A DNA stretch of 64,000 nt from Dictyobacter kobayashii (GCF_003967555.1 NZ_BIFS01000001.1:4898001-4962000); one strand, 5' to 3'. Numbered from the stretch's first letter, positions 1 to 9,145 are shown. The notes: a model not told the origin generated them from the sequence alone. Numbers and translations are program-made.

Positions 1-548
1 CCGAGGCCATCAATTCTCTGGGCGGTTTTCCGCTACCGGGTAAGGCCGCGCCAGATTTCACGCTGGTCAACCAGTTCAATCAGCCTGTCACGCTATCAAC
101 CCTGCGTGGACGCGAGGTGGTGCTGGCCTTTATCGATGCACGCTGCACAACGCTTTGTCCGTTGACGGCTGAGATTATGTATAACGCGAAGGCTCAGCTA
201 AAGCCTGCCGAGGCCAGTAAAGTTGTGCTGGTAGCCGTCAACGCCAACCCTGCCGCGACCAGCGTCACCGAGGTTCAATCCTGGTCGATCAAACACGGCA
301 TGCTGCACCAATGGCTATTTCTCACTGGTACGTCGCAACAACTGCAAGCGATCTACCATCAGTACAATGTTTATGACCAGGTCAGCACCAATGTTGCCGT
401 AGTGCACGATCCAACCATGTTCATCATCGATGCTCAGGGGCGCTCGCAGCTCTATTACGAGACGCTCGATTCCAGTCTCAAGGCCGATCTTAGTAGCGAG
501 GAGAATGGCTTGCTGGCTGGCATGCGGCATTGGCTTCCACAACTTTGA
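1..548 (+). CDS. SCO1/SenC-like thioredoxin-fold protein (5' truncated by window edge)
   Basis: The reading frame is open from base 3, so the protein starts before the window. About 181 residues are visible. The motif APDFTL, typical of the SCO/redoxin entry strand, is followed by a CTTLCP motif (C-x3-C-P), the copper/thiol pair of SCO proteins. A later conserved-type His lies in VVHDPTMF. SCO proteins deliver copper to the CuA centre of cytochrome oxidase. The next two genes (heme O synthase and a TlpA-like thioredoxin) fit an oxidase-assembly cluster on the same strand. The GTG at 117 is internal to the domain and is not the real start. Confidence 0.8.
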   Translation, partial: EAINSLGGFPLPGKAAPDFTLVNQFNQPVTLSTLRGREVVLAFIDARCTTLCPLTAEIMYNAKAQLKPAEASKVVLVAVNANPAATSVTEVQSWSIKHGMLHQWLFLTGTSQQLQAIYHQYNVYDQVSTNVAVVHDPTMFIIDAQGRSQLYYETLDSSLKADLSSEENGLLAGMRHWLPQL

Positions 549-639
549 TACAACCATGTTCCATCCCACCAGAAGCAGCGTGGTTCATTGTAGATTGTAA
601 CGCTTGTTGCTTTGAGGTTTCGCATGAGGGATTCACTTT

Positions 640-1641
640 ATGAAATTACTACATCGACCTGCATGGATGAAGATTAGCCCGGCATATGTTCTTCCTATAG
701 TTCCTACGACGCATGGTGGAACATTAGATGTCCCGGTCGCAGGGGACCAGGGAGTACCAGTAGTAAGCGTTCCGTTGCGCCAGGTGATCTCGGCGTATAT
801 CAATCTAATGAAGCCACATGTAACTGTTCTATTGCTGGGCATCACGGTGGCCGCGATGGTTATCGTGCACGGAAGTTTGCCCGCGTTAGGCCTGGTTATC
901 GCGACACTGCTGGGCGGGGCCATGGCGGCCGGTAGCGCTAACTGCATCAATTGCTACATCGATCGTGATATCGACCAGGTGATGAGCCGTACTCAGCGGC
1001 GCTCGCTGCCCGCGGGACGTGTGCAGCCGCGCCAGGCACTGCTATTTGGTTTCGCCTTAGGCATTGGCTCCTTCCTGGTCCTGACCCTCTTCGTCAACCT
1101 GCTAAGTGCCGTGCTGTCCGCAGCGGCCATCGTCTTCTATGTGGTCGTGTATACAATGTGGTTGAAGCGCACCACAACGCAGAACATCGTGATCGGTGGG
1201 GCCGCTGGCGCGGTCCCGGTGCTGGTTGGCTGGGCGGCGGTCACCAATAGCCTCTCGCTGACCGCTATCCTGCTCTTCGCCATCATCTTTTTCTGGACGC
1301 CGCCCCATTTCTGGGCGCTGGCCCTGCTGATCCACAAGGACTACGAGCGGGCGCATATTCCGATGTTGCCCGTGGTAAAGGGAGAGCACGAAACGCGCAG
1401 GCAGGTCTTTCTCTATTCGATCCTGCTGCTGGCGATTACCTTGCTTCCCTATGTCACACAGAGAATGGGCATCCTGTATCTCATTGGTGCCGTGCTGCTG
1501 GGTGGCATCCTGGTCTATATGGCGCTACGCTTGCTGATGGATCACACCAAGAAATGGGCGCGTACACTTTTCTGGTATTCAAACTGCTATCTGGCCGTCC
1601 TTTTCGCGGTGATGGTAATCGACCGCGTACTGCTACACTGA
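640..1641 (+). CDS. ctaB: Protoheme IX farnesyltransferase (heme O synthase)
   Basis: 333 residues of UbiA-superfamily polytopic membrane protein. The Asp-rich prenyl-diphosphate site reads NCYIDRDIDQVMSRT, followed by RRSLPAGRV, the signature of CtaB/COX10. The second family loop, around WTPPHFWALAL, is also present. The enzyme farnesylates heme b to heme O for cytochrome oxidase. The first ~45 residues before the first membrane helix look variable. The ATG at 640 follows a GAGGGA-type ribosome site. It lies 91 bp after the SCO-like gene and 22 bp before the TlpA-like gene, so co-transcription is likely. Confidence 0.93.
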   Translation: MKLLHRPAWMKISPAYVLPIVPTTHGGTLDVPVAGDQGVPVVSVPLRQVISAYINLMKPHVTVLLLGITVAAMVIVHGSLPALGLVIATLLGGAMAAGSANCINCYIDRDIDQVMSRTQRRSLPAGRVQPRQALLFGFALGIGSFLVLTLFVNLLSAVLSAAAIVFYVVVYTMWLKRTTTQNIVIGGAAGAVPVLVGWAAVTNSLSLTAILLFAIIFFWTPPHFWALALLIHKDYERAHIPMLPVVKGEHETRRQVFLYSILLLAITLLPYVTQRMGILYLIGAVLLGGILVYMALRLLMDHTKKWARTLFWYSNCYLAVLFAVMVIDRVLLH

Positions 1642-1663
1642 TTAGACGAGACAGGAACGCTGT

Positions 1664-2335
1664 ATGATGGAATCTGAGAATGTCGCAGCCAGCCAATCAT
1701 TGTCCCCTTCGGAGCAGCAGAAGGGGACAACCCCTTTTCGCTCACGTAAGCGCGGTATAACGACCTTTGTACTGGTGTGTGTCTGCAACGTGGGGCTGCT
1801 CGTGCTGCTCTGGACGCAACTCTTGACTCCGGCACACCAGCCAGCCCAGAGTGCTACGCAGGCCAGCAACAGCAGTATCAGCACCGGTGATCTCGCGAGT
1901 CCACTGCTCGGCAAGCCCGCGCCAGATTTTACCTTGCCTGTCCTTGTTGCCAGTGGCTCTCGACCAGTATTGCACCTGGCCGCCTTTAAGGGCAGGCCCG
2001 TCATTCTGAACTTCTGGGCCTCCTGGTGCACTCCCTGCAACGACGAAGCCATCTTCTTGCAGAAATCCTGGCCAACCCTCAAAGGTCGTGGCATCGTCCT
2101 GATCGGGATCGACAGTGCGGAAAAGAGTAGCGCGGCCCTTGGCTTTATGCAACGCTACAGGATCTCCTATGCCAACGTGCAGGACACCATAACCGCTGCT
2201 ACCGCCACTAACTACAATGTAGCCGGTCTGCCCGAGACCATCTTTATTGATCGCCAGGGAAAGGTGGTGGCGCACTGGGTCTCCCCGCTTAACGCGCAGG
2301 GATTACAGCTCGAAGTGGGCAAGCTCACACACTGA
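1664..2335 (+). CDS. TlpA/ResA-like membrane-anchored thioredoxin
   Basis: 223 residues: a cytoplasmic N-terminus, one membrane anchor (about residues 27-48), a Ser/Ala-rich linker, then a redoxin domain with APDFTLPV and the active site WCTPC (Cys122, Cys125). The cis-Pro region reads GLPETIFIDRQG. Such proteins reduce disulfides outside the membrane during cytochrome c or CuA maturation. The position after SCO and ctaB supports that role. AGGAAC precedes the tandem ATG ATG start. Confidence 0.87.
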   Translation: MMESENVAASQSLSPSEQQKGTTPFRSRKRGITTFVLVCVCNVGLLVLLWTQLLTPAHQPAQSATQASNSSISTGDLASPLLGKPAPDFTLPVLVASGSRPVLHLAAFKGRPVILNFWASWCTPCNDEAIFLQKSWPTLKGRGIVLIGIDSAEKSSAALGFMQRYRISYANVQDTITAATATNYNVAGLPETIFIDRQGKVVAHWVSPLNAQGLQLEVGKLTH

Positions 2336-2370
2336 GCAAGGGGAGCGATAAGCTACTGTGAGGAAAACCA

Positions 2371-2400
2371 GATCGGGATGGCATTGCTGCCATCCCGATC
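2371..2400. terminator. Hairpin between convergent genes
   Basis: A perfect 13-bp stem (GATCGGGATGGCA and its complement) with a 4-nt loop sits between the convergent TlpA-like gene and the secreted-protein gene. There is no strong T-run, but the position fits a two-way terminator. Confidence 0.6.
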
Positions 2401-2430
2401 AGTGAGTGCCAGAAATTATTTTCCTGTGTA

Positions 2431-4653
2431 CTAGTTGATATTCAACGCGACATCATCAACATAGAAGTTGGTGGGGAGCGATGAATCGGTCGTACCAAGG
2501 AAGTATACCTGAACCTGCTTGCCTTTGTAGGCTGACAGGGCGGATGTTACATCAAAGCTATACTGTGTCCAACCATGGGTGTTCGCATTACACTGCTTCT
2601 GTGGTGTTGAGATGGTCGCACCAGAAGTTGTGCGCAGACGAGCGTAGAAGTAGTCATAACATGTGCTACCTGACTCGTTGGTACTGATGTATGTCCAATA
2701 GGTCAGTGTAATCTTTGAAGCGGTCGATGGCACACTAACGGTCTGGTAGATTGAGTCGTTACAAGAGTCGTATCCACAGAGGTAGGCGCTATAGCTGCCG
2801 CTGTGTGGGTTGCTTGAGTCTACAATCTCGTAGCCGCCTGAAGAGCTTTCCGTCCAGGAGCTAGATCCGTTCTCAAAGCCACCATTGGTGATGACATTGC
2901 CACCACCACCGCCGCTGGAAGTGACGGTCACTGTGACAGATGTGCTATGGTTAGCACTACCCTCGGTACCATTGACGGTTACGGTGTAGGTGCCAGCGGC
3001 AACGCTTGAGCCGACCGAAACGGTCAGGGTCGAAGAACCACCAGCTGTAACGGAGGTTGGTGAAAGAGACGCTGTTGGGCCAGAAGGGGAAACGCTGGCT
3101 GTCAGGCTAACGGTAGCGGCTGAACCACTGGTAACCGCGGTAGAGATGGTAGATGATCCATTGCTTCCCTGAGCGATTGATAGGTTGCTAGGACTCGCGC
3201 TGATTGAGAAGTTGTTGCCACCGCCGCTGGAAGTGACGGTCACTGTGACAGATGTGCTATGGTTAGCGCTACCCTCGGTACCATTGACGGTTACGGTGTA
3301 GGTACCAGCGGCAACGCTTGAGCCGACCGAAACGGTCAGGGTCGAAGAACCACCAGCTGTAACGGAGGTTGGTGAAAGAGACGCTGTTGGGCCAGAAGGG
3401 GAAACGCTGGCTGTCAGGCTAACGGTAGCGGCTGAACCACTGGTAACGGCAGTTGAGATGGTGGCTGAGCCATTGCCGCCCTGAGCGATTGACAGGCTGC
3501 CAGGATTCGCACTGATTGAGAAGTCGTTGCCGCCGCCGCCGCCGCCAACGGTTACGTGTGAGATATCACAGCGATTGGTGTCATTGGACCAGGTGGATTG
3601 CATTGCGAAGGTACCGGTGCTCATGCTTACGTTGGCTGAAGCACCCTGACCAGAGCTGATCCATGCGCACTCGTCACCATTTTCCTGGCCGCTGGAGGTG
3701 TTGGTCCAACCGCCGGCAGGATTCTGATCGGTAACGGTTTCAGCATACTCGTGGCCTTCAACGATGGTATAGCCATCATCCGTGCCATTGGAGTTCACGA
3801 AGTTCTGACCGCAGCTGGAACCCTGGTCCATCACATATGGCATGTTGGTGAATGCGATATCGCCATAAGGTGAGCTAGCAGGACCACCGCTCAATGAGCT
3901 GTCGCCATTGTAGTCATGCCAGGCGCAGAAACCACCAGTTTTGTAGTTATCTGGATTGGCACCGGTAGGAGATAGAATAACGTACTGAGCATAACGATTA
4001 GTAGATGCTGAGGTATTGCCAAAGTGCGCGGCAGCTTTAATGGCTTCGTTGGCGATCTGGTTACCGCTGGCCGCACTTGGAGATGCGCCAGAATTGTCAT
4101 ACCAGGCACCAGCAAAAGCACCACCGGTTGGATAACCAACGTGGGCAGCACTTCCAGAACAGCTGGTCGCGCCGGTTGAAACACCAGAACCATCACAGTA
4201 CTGGGTCATAGTACCAGACCACTGCTCACCTGTACCCAGTCCCTTGAACAATTTCTGGATCAAAGGTGCGCCACTATCAGGATCACCAGAGAAGGTCAGA
4301 TTACCGCTGCCATCGGTGCTCTGAGATCCCCACTGTGTGCCCCAGAAAACTAAATACACTTTTTCGTGGCCACTGGTCACGCCAATGCCATCAATACCGC
4401 CACCATAGGCAAGGGTATTGGTGGCTGCAGGGTGCACTACGCTGTATGCCTTCATTTTGTTGTTCTGTGAAATAGTAGGAACAACACCATGACGATAGCT
4501 GTGCTGGCTGGCCGGGGAATAAGGGTTGACGCCCGCAGCATTGCTTGCGCCATCCGTGGATGTTGTAGCCGCAAAAGCGCTTGCTTGCGTCACAAGCGAC
4601 AACATCAGCACGAAAACCGTCAGAGAGAAAAATCGCATCACTCGTTTCTGCAC
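2431..4653 (-). CDS. Secreted multidomain protein with GHEYAE motif, two Ig-like repeats and C-terminal jelly-roll domain
   Basis: 740 residues if started at the GTG at 4653, which follows an AAGGAG site at 7 nt; the upstream ATG at 4734 lacks such a site. Order: signal peptide (MRFFSLTVFVLMLSLVTQASAFA); an N-terminal domain with LVFWGTQWG, then GHEYAE near residue 300 and GDECAWIS; two almost identical Ser/Thr/Gly-rich Ig-like repeats (about residues 372-475 and 479-580); and a C-terminal domain starting NGGFENGSSSW, like carbohydrate-binding or discoidin-type jelly rolls. I recall similar N-terminal domains in secreted actinobacterial proteins of unknown function. The His-Glu motif could bind metal (metalloprotease-like), but a third ligand is not assigned. 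Confidence 0.75.
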   Translation of the reverse strand: MQKRVMRFFSLTVFVLMLSLVTQASAFAATTSTDGASNAAGVNPYSPASQHSYRHGVVPTISQNNKMKAYSVVHPAATNTLAYGGGIDGIGVTSGHEKVYLVFWGTQWGSQSTDGSGNLTFSGDPDSGAPLIQKLFKGLGTGEQWSGTMTQYCDGSGVSTGATSCSGSAAHVGYPTGGAFAGAWYDNSGASPSAASGNQIANEAIKAAAHFGNTSASTNRYAQYVILSPTGANPDNYKTGGFCAWHDYNGDSSLSGGPASSPYGDIAFTNMPYVMDQGSSCGQNFVNSNGTDDGYTIVEGHEYAETVTDQNPAGGWTNTSSGQENGDECAWISSGQGASANVSMSTGTFAMQSTWSNDTNRCDISHVTVGGGGGGNDFSISANPGSLSIAQGGNGSATISTAVTSGSAATVSLTASVSPSGPTASLSPTSVTAGGSSTLTVSVGSSVAAGTYTVTVNGTEGSANHSTSVTVTVTSSGGGNNFSISASPSNLSIAQGSNGSSTISTAVTSGSAATVSLTASVSPSGPTASLSPTSVTAGGSSTLTVSVGSSVAAGTYTVTVNGTEGSANHSTSVTVTVTSSGGGGGNVITNGGFENGSSSWTESSSGGYEIVDSSNPHSGSYSAYLCGYDSCNDSIYQTVSVPSTASKITLTYWTYISTNESGSTCYDYFYARLRTTSGATISTPQKQCNANTHGWTQYSFDVTSALSAYKGKQVQVYFLGTTDSSLPTNFYVDDVALNIN

Positions 4654-5370
4654 AAATAAACTCCTTTTTTGAGGCAAAAGAAACGTTTCTCTATTGGCGG
4701 ACATAATTAAGGAATGTAAGTAGGATGTTGGCACTCATTTCCTACCGTCATTTAATGTAAGTATAGGATTAAGACCTTTGCAATGGCTTCGACTTGAATT
4801 ACATAATATCTGGGCAAGAAATAAGAATAGTCACTGACCAGTAAAAGGATTGTATAAGACTTTTATGCGCCGAGAAAAGCATAACAAGGGCTTTATAAAG
4901 ATAGTTCGGTGACACTATAAAGTTATTTGTTGGATTATATGTTGCCATCTAACTATACTAAGTGAAATGGTTATATATTAAAGGGATATGCGGGGCGCTT
5001 TGATATGCAGCAATACAATATGGGTGAGGAGAGCATGAAATAAAGCATTCAATTTTATCTACGCTTTTGAATGCTTTGCATCTTAGATGAGAATGTCCTT
5101 TTCTGTATTCAGCTTACTGGTTGTCAGTGTTAAATTTTTGGAAGCTCTTTGGCGCACAAAAAATTACATAAGACAAGGTTTTATTTTTCTTTTGTGTAAG
5201 CGTCGTGTGTGCTGGCTATTTTTGCTTCAATTAAGTAGCTGCTCATGATGTATATCTGTAGGTATGTGGCTAATTTTGTAGTGTCTTATAAAGTAATGCT
5301 TTAACCTGTCTAAAAATCTCGTGGGAAGTGATCCATTTTCCGTGGTTTAAGGAAATTGGGTCACTTCTTT
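4654..5370. other. AT-rich intergenic region
   Basis: About 700 bp with stops in all frames and no recognisable gene. It is clearly more AT-rich than the flanking genes and holds the promoter region of the leftward secreted-protein gene. No repeat element copy is present. Confidence 0.5.
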
Positions 5371-5459
5371 GCGGGCGTGCGCATGCGCGCCCGCAAACAT
5401 TTATCGTGAGATGTCGCAGGCGCGCATTGCGCACCTGCGACATCTCACGATAAATGTTT
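5371..5459. repeat. Tandem strong hairpins
   Basis: Two adjacent inverted repeats. The first (5371-5394) is a GC-rich near-palindrome beginning GCGGGCG. The second has perfect 26-bp arms (5395-5420 and 5434-5459) around a 13-nt loop that is itself almost a palindrome. Both lie downstream of the SGNH hydrolase on the minus strand. They could be a terminator, a processing site or a small mobile palindrome. Confidence 0.7.
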
Positions 5460-5553
5460 GCATGAAGGTGAAAGTGAAGAGTGTTGAGGTGTAGAGCGGG
5501 AGCTGGCAATGGGAGGATCAGGTGAAAGATGGGTGAGGTGAGATTGATTGTGT

Positions 5554-5599
5554 GGCCCGGTCGGATGCGTACACCACTCCTCGTTGGTCTGACCGGGCC
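5554..5599 (-). terminator. Stem-loop downstream of the SGNH hydrolase
   Basis: A 9-bp GC-rich stem (GGCCCGGTC at 5554-5562, GACCGGGCC at 5591-5599) with a 28-nt loop, about 55 bp past the stop of the leftward hydrolase gene. Confidence 0.4.
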
Positions 5600-5653
5600 G
5601 TACGTAGCTATAGCTTTACATTTCTACTCTGCTGAGATATCACAATCCAACCT

Positions 5654-6484
5654 CTAGTAGCCGGCGGTCTGCTCAAATGCGTTGGCGATTACGCTGTAGC
5701 CGGTCGAGGTCGCGTGAATATCCTTGAATAGGCTACACATCCATGTATAGCCGCAGATATTGGGATTGGGGGTTGCCGCGCCGCCGAAAGGCGTGAACAC
5801 ATCGACAAGAGTCGCGTAGCCGTTGGCATCCGCTGCCAGATGCTGGTTGATCTCCTGCGAATATGATACCATCGTCGGGCAGATATTTTGATAAGGATCG
5901 TAGTAGTTCATCAGCAGCAGGTCACCGCTGCGCTGTCCGTTCACCGTCATGGCAGCGGACAATTTGGGCAAGATAACCTGTGTCAGATTGGCGTCCATTG
6001 TCGCCAGGTCACTGTTCCAACTTGAGCTGACCGTACATGTCGATGTATTGATGTCGTGAAGCATGTCGTTGGCCCCAATATCCAGGGTTACCGGGCTTAC
6101 ACGGCCTGCGTTTAATTCTAGATATAAGACAGCCGCGTTGAGCTGAGAACCAATGTAGGGGAATTTGCGCAAAACCGAGTACGTGCAACCTCCATTGATC
6201 ATCGACGTCGTGGTCTCACCAGGACAAGCCATATTCGCATAGCTTGACGTACCATGACTCTTGAGGTTGGCGTAAAAATCTTCCGCATAGCCATGGTTCA
6301 AATTAAGATTGGGCTGGAAACCATAGGCCAGCGAATCACCGACCGCCAGGTAATTGGCCTTAGGGCCGACCACAGCGGCGTGGGTGGCGGCAAATGCTGG
6401 TGGGACAGATAAGAGAAGCAAGCTAAATACTAAAACGACTGGCGCAGCGATGCGGAGAAGAGGTTGCATCATGCTTCTGAGCAT
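5654..6484 (-). CDS. Secreted SGNH/GDSL-family esterase or lipase
   Basis: 276 residues with a signal peptide (hydrophobic residues 10-31, ending AFA). Block I reads AVGDSLAYG with nucleophile Ser51. The block III Asn is in DIGANDML. Block V is DIHAT (Asp255, His257), completing the triad. CPGET resembles the block II glycine loop. The family hydrolyses esters outside the cell; the substrate cannot be told. The ATG at 6484 has a good AAGGAGG site. The gene stands alone. Confidence 0.85.
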   Translation of the reverse strand: MLRSMMQPLLRIAAPVVLVFSLLLLSVPPAFAATHAAVVGPKANYLAVGDSLAYGFQPNLNLNHGYAEDFYANLKSHGTSSYANMACPGETTTSMINGGCTYSVLRKFPYIGSQLNAAVLYLELNAGRVSPVTLDIGANDMLHDINTSTCTVSSSWNSDLATMDANLTQVILPKLSAAMTVNGQRSGDLLLMNYYDPYQNICPTMVSYSQEINQHLAADANGYATLVDVFTPFGGAATPNPNICGYTWMCSLFKDIHATSTGYSVIANAFEQTAGY

Positions 6485-6731
6485 ATTTTCCTCCTTGAAA
6501 AAATATACCAGACGACCACTTCAATGTAGATCATTCAAGTGGCAATAACGCTGAGGAGAAGATAAATGTAGGCACCCACTTCATAGTATAAGCATGAAAG
6601 AGTGAAATTACAAGCTTTTAGAGTCTATAAATATAATATTGCGCTATAATAAGATGCCCGCTCTTTAAATTAACTGCAGGCTTTTTAGCACAAAAACCAC
6701 TTCAGGAGCTCAACTTTTCGAATCATGCTAC

Positions 6732-6761
6732 TTGACAAAACACAAATTTTGCCGCTACACT
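6732..6761 (+). promoter_or_regulatory. Sigma-70 type promoter for the small Cys-rich ORF
   Basis: TTGACA at 6732-6737, an 18-bp spacer, and TACACT at 6756-6761. It lies in AT-rich DNA about 90 bp before the ATG at 6852. It is the clearest promoter of this type that I noticed in the window. Confidence 0.6.
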
Positions 6762-6851
6762 ATGCACATACGGTATGTGCTTTTATGTAAATACCATTGT
6801 GTTATTAGAAGTTCTTTACTGTAAAAATCATTCCAGGATGGAAGGAACGCG

Positions 6852-6995
6852 ATGAACACCATGCAGGCAAAAGTAGTTTGGGATACCTATACCATGTTTG
6901 CCTCCATTACCTGTTGTATGCCTCGTATGGGCTATCTTCAGGCCGGGTGTCGCTGTCCTCTAATTTCTTCCACATTAGCCATGAGCTTACCGTGA
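6852..6995 (+). CDS. Small Cys-rich peptide ORF (47 aa)
   Basis: ATG AAC ACC ATG opens a 47-residue frame ending TGA at 6995, with an AAGGA site 5 nt before the ATG. The peptide starts MNTMQAKVVWDTYTMF and holds a Cys-Cys pair followed by CRCP in its second half (four Cys). It has its own promoter upstream and a strong terminator 37 nt downstream, ahead of an ABC exporter. It could be a secreted or modified peptide precursor exported by that ABC system, or a leader peptide controlling it by attenuation. No homolog is recognised; the function is unknown. Confidence 0.5.
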   Translation: MNTMQAKVVWDTYTMFASITCCMPRMGYLQAGCRCPLISSTLAMSLP

Positions 6996-7031
6996 CACAG
7001 CATCTGTCAGTATAGACAGGTTGAGATAAAG

Positions 7032-7070
7032 GGAGAGGCGCAGGTGACACACCTGCGTCTCTCCTTTTTT
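7032..7070 (+). terminator. Strong intrinsic terminator or attenuator
   Basis: A 15-bp stem (7032-7046 with 7050-7064, one G-T pair) with a 3-nt loop, followed directly by six T. It lies between the small ORF and the ABC ATPase gene, 83 bp before the latter's ATG. It would end the short transcript, or act as an attenuator for the exporter operon. Confidence 0.85.
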
Positions 7071-7152
7071 GCGTTATACGCTACATGTTTATCCAGCCTG
7101 CCTGGCTTTGCCGAGCGTTGCGGGACAGTTTTCCAGTCAAAGGAGCATGCGT

Positions 7153-8235
7153 ATGTCAATCGTCGAGGTGGAACATTTAGCGAAGACCTTTCGGAGCCGG
7201 GAGCGTGCCTCCGGGATCGCTGAGAGCATGCGGTCGTTTGTGCTGCCGCGCTATCGGACGCGTGAAGCTGTGAAAGATATGAGCTTCGCGCTTGATGCTG
7301 GCGAGGTGCTGGCCTTTATCGGACCGAACGGGGCCGGGAAAAGTACGACCATTAAGATGTTGACTGGTATCCTCTATCCTACGGCTGGCGCGGTACGCGT
7401 GCTCGGGTTCACGCCATGGCAGCAACGACGCCAGCTGGCTTATCATATCGCCAGCGTGTTTGGCCAGAAATCACAACTCTGGTATCACCTGCCGCCACAG
7501 GATACCTTCAATCTGCTGGCGCGCATCTACGAGCTGGATATGACCGAGTATCGTAAGCGACGCGACTTTCTGATCGAGGTCTTTGATATCGCTGAATATA
7601 TCCGCACGCCAGCACGTAAACTGAGCCTGGGCGAACGCATGCGCTGTGAACTGGCCGCCACCTTCCTGCACAAGCCGCGCATCGTCTTCCTCGATGAGCC
7701 AACGATTGGCCTGGATGTGATTGCCAAACAGCGCATCCGCGATCTAATCGCACTGTTGAACGTCGAGGAGCGCGTGACCGTCTTCCTGACCTCCCACGAC
7801 GCGGGCGACGTGGAGCAGGTCTGCCGCCGCGCGATTGTCATCAACCACGGTGAGATCATCCTGGACGAGTCGGTCGCGACCCTGAAACGCGACTACTTGA
7901 AGGCGAAAACTATCGATCTGCAATTGGGTGGTACCGTCGAGGAACTGCTTACAGACGAGGTGGGAGACCGGCAGTCGCGCCTGAAGCTTCAGTTGGCCGC
8001 TCCGGCGTTGAAGCGGGAGGGTATACAGGTGCTCAAGGCGCAGGGACATAGTTTGCGGCTGGAGGTCGATACGACCAGCTGTCCGCTGGAGCCGGTGATC
8101 GCATCCATCATGCAGCAGCAGCATATTCTGGATATGACGATCTCAGATCCGCCGATGGAGAAGATTATCGCCGCGATCTATGGCAGCCAGGGTACCGTAC
8201 AGCCGCCAGTCGAAGCTGAAAATGTCAGCCTGTAG
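7153..8235 (+). CDS. ABC exporter ATP-binding protein (ABC-2 type)
   Basis: 360 residues. AGGAG at 7141-7145 places the start at the ATG at 7153 (spacing 7). Walker A GPNGAGKST is at residues 57-65, signature LSLGERMRCEL near 157, Walker B IVFLDEPTIGLD near 177, and the H-loop is TSHDAGD. A ~110-residue C-terminal extension is typical of the NatA-like subgroup that pairs with two small six-helix permeases. Both permeases follow directly. The substrate is unknown; the upstream Cys-rich ORF is a possible partner. Confidence 0.88.
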   Translation: MSIVEVEHLAKTFRSRERASGIAESMRSFVLPRYRTREAVKDMSFALDAGEVLAFIGPNGAGKSTTIKMLTGILYPTAGAVRVLGFTPWQQRRQLAYHIASVFGQKSQLWYHLPPQDTFNLLARIYELDMTEYRKRRDFLIEVFDIAEYIRTPARKLSLGERMRCELAATFLHKPRIVFLDEPTIGLDVIAKQRIRDLIALLNVEERVTVFLTSHDAGDVEQVCRRAIVINHGEIILDESVATLKRDYLKAKTIDLQLGGTVEELLTDEVGDRQSRLKLQLAAPALKREGIQVLKAQGHSLRLEVDTTSCPLEPVIASIMQQQHILDMTISDPPMEKIIAAIYGSQGTVQPPVEAENVSL

Positions 8236-8275
8236 GGTGGATAAATAGACAAGTTGATGAAAGGATGATTAGTCT

Positions 8276-9136
8276 ATGCAGACCGATATTGGAGCGGCGC
8301 AGCGACCAGGACTTGTCATGCGTCTCAAGAAACGTGCTCGGCTCTCCAGCTTAAAATACCTGGCCATTTTGCGCGTTAGTATCCTGAACAACCTGGCCTA
8401 TATTATGGAGGTTTTCTTTCGGGCTTTGCTGCTGGTCATACTGGTCTTTGTGTTGACTCAGCTCTGGAAAACGACCTTTACCCTGCGCGGAACCCGTGTG
8501 CTGAGCGGCTTTAGCATCGCCGATATGATCTGGTACCTGGTGGCCGCCGAGACCATCGCCCTGAGCTTGCCTGCTCTTACCCGGCGCATCGACCAGGAGG
8601 TACGCTCCGGACAACTGGCCTATCTGCTGGGACGACCGGCCAGCTATGTGCTCTATAATTACGCGCACTACCTGGGCGAGCGCCTGGTCCGCCTGCTGAT
8701 GAACGCGTTGATCGGCTCGCTGCTCGCCCTCGTCATGGCCGGCGTACCGCATTTTACCTGGCAGGGCTTGCTGGCCTGGCCGCTGGTCGCCTTTCTCGCG
8801 CTCAGCATCGACTTCGTGATGCATTTTAGCATTGGCCTGCTGGCCTTCTGGAGTGAAGAGACGCAATCGTTCTCGCTGATCTTCAGCCGGCTCACGCTTG
8901 TGCTGGGAGGCGTGCTGGCCCCACTGGAAATCTTTCCGCAGCCATTGCGCAGTATCGCGCAAGCACTGCCATTCAGCGCCATCCTCTACGGGCCAGCGCG
9001 CACACTGGTCCATTTCGAGGCTGCGCGCCTGGGTGCTCTGCTCGTACAACAATGCGCGACCCTGCTGGTGGGTATCATGATTATGCTGGCCATCTATCAC
9101 GCCGCCGTGCGCCGCGTCAACATCAATGGAGGGTAG
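8276..9136 (+). CDS. ABC-2 type permease, subunit 1
   Basis: 286 residues with about six membrane helices after a basic N-terminus (RLKKRARLSSLKYLA). The conserved-type segment DQEVRSGQLAYLLGRP before helix 3 is typical of these paired ABC-2 permeases. It sits 40 bp after the ATPase gene and 9 bp before the second permease, so this is an operon. Confidence 0.83.
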   Translation: MQTDIGAAQRPGLVMRLKKRARLSSLKYLAILRVSILNNLAYIMEVFFRALLLVILVFVLTQLWKTTFTLRGTRVLSGFSIADMIWYLVAAETIALSLPALTRRIDQEVRSGQLAYLLGRPASYVLYNYAHYLGERLVRLLMNALIGSLLALVMAGVPHFTWQGLLAWPLVAFLALSIDFVMHFSIGLLAFWSEETQSFSLIFSRLTLVLGGVLAPLEIFPQPLRSIAQALPFSAILYGPARTLVHFEAARLGALLVQQCATLLVGIMIMLAIYHAAVRRVNINGG

Positions 9137-9145
9137 GAAGATCTT

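Noticed and set aside
8351..9100. 249-codon leftward frame opposite the ABC permease
   Set aside because: Gln/His-rich antisense frame with no motif; the plus-strand permease fits the operon.
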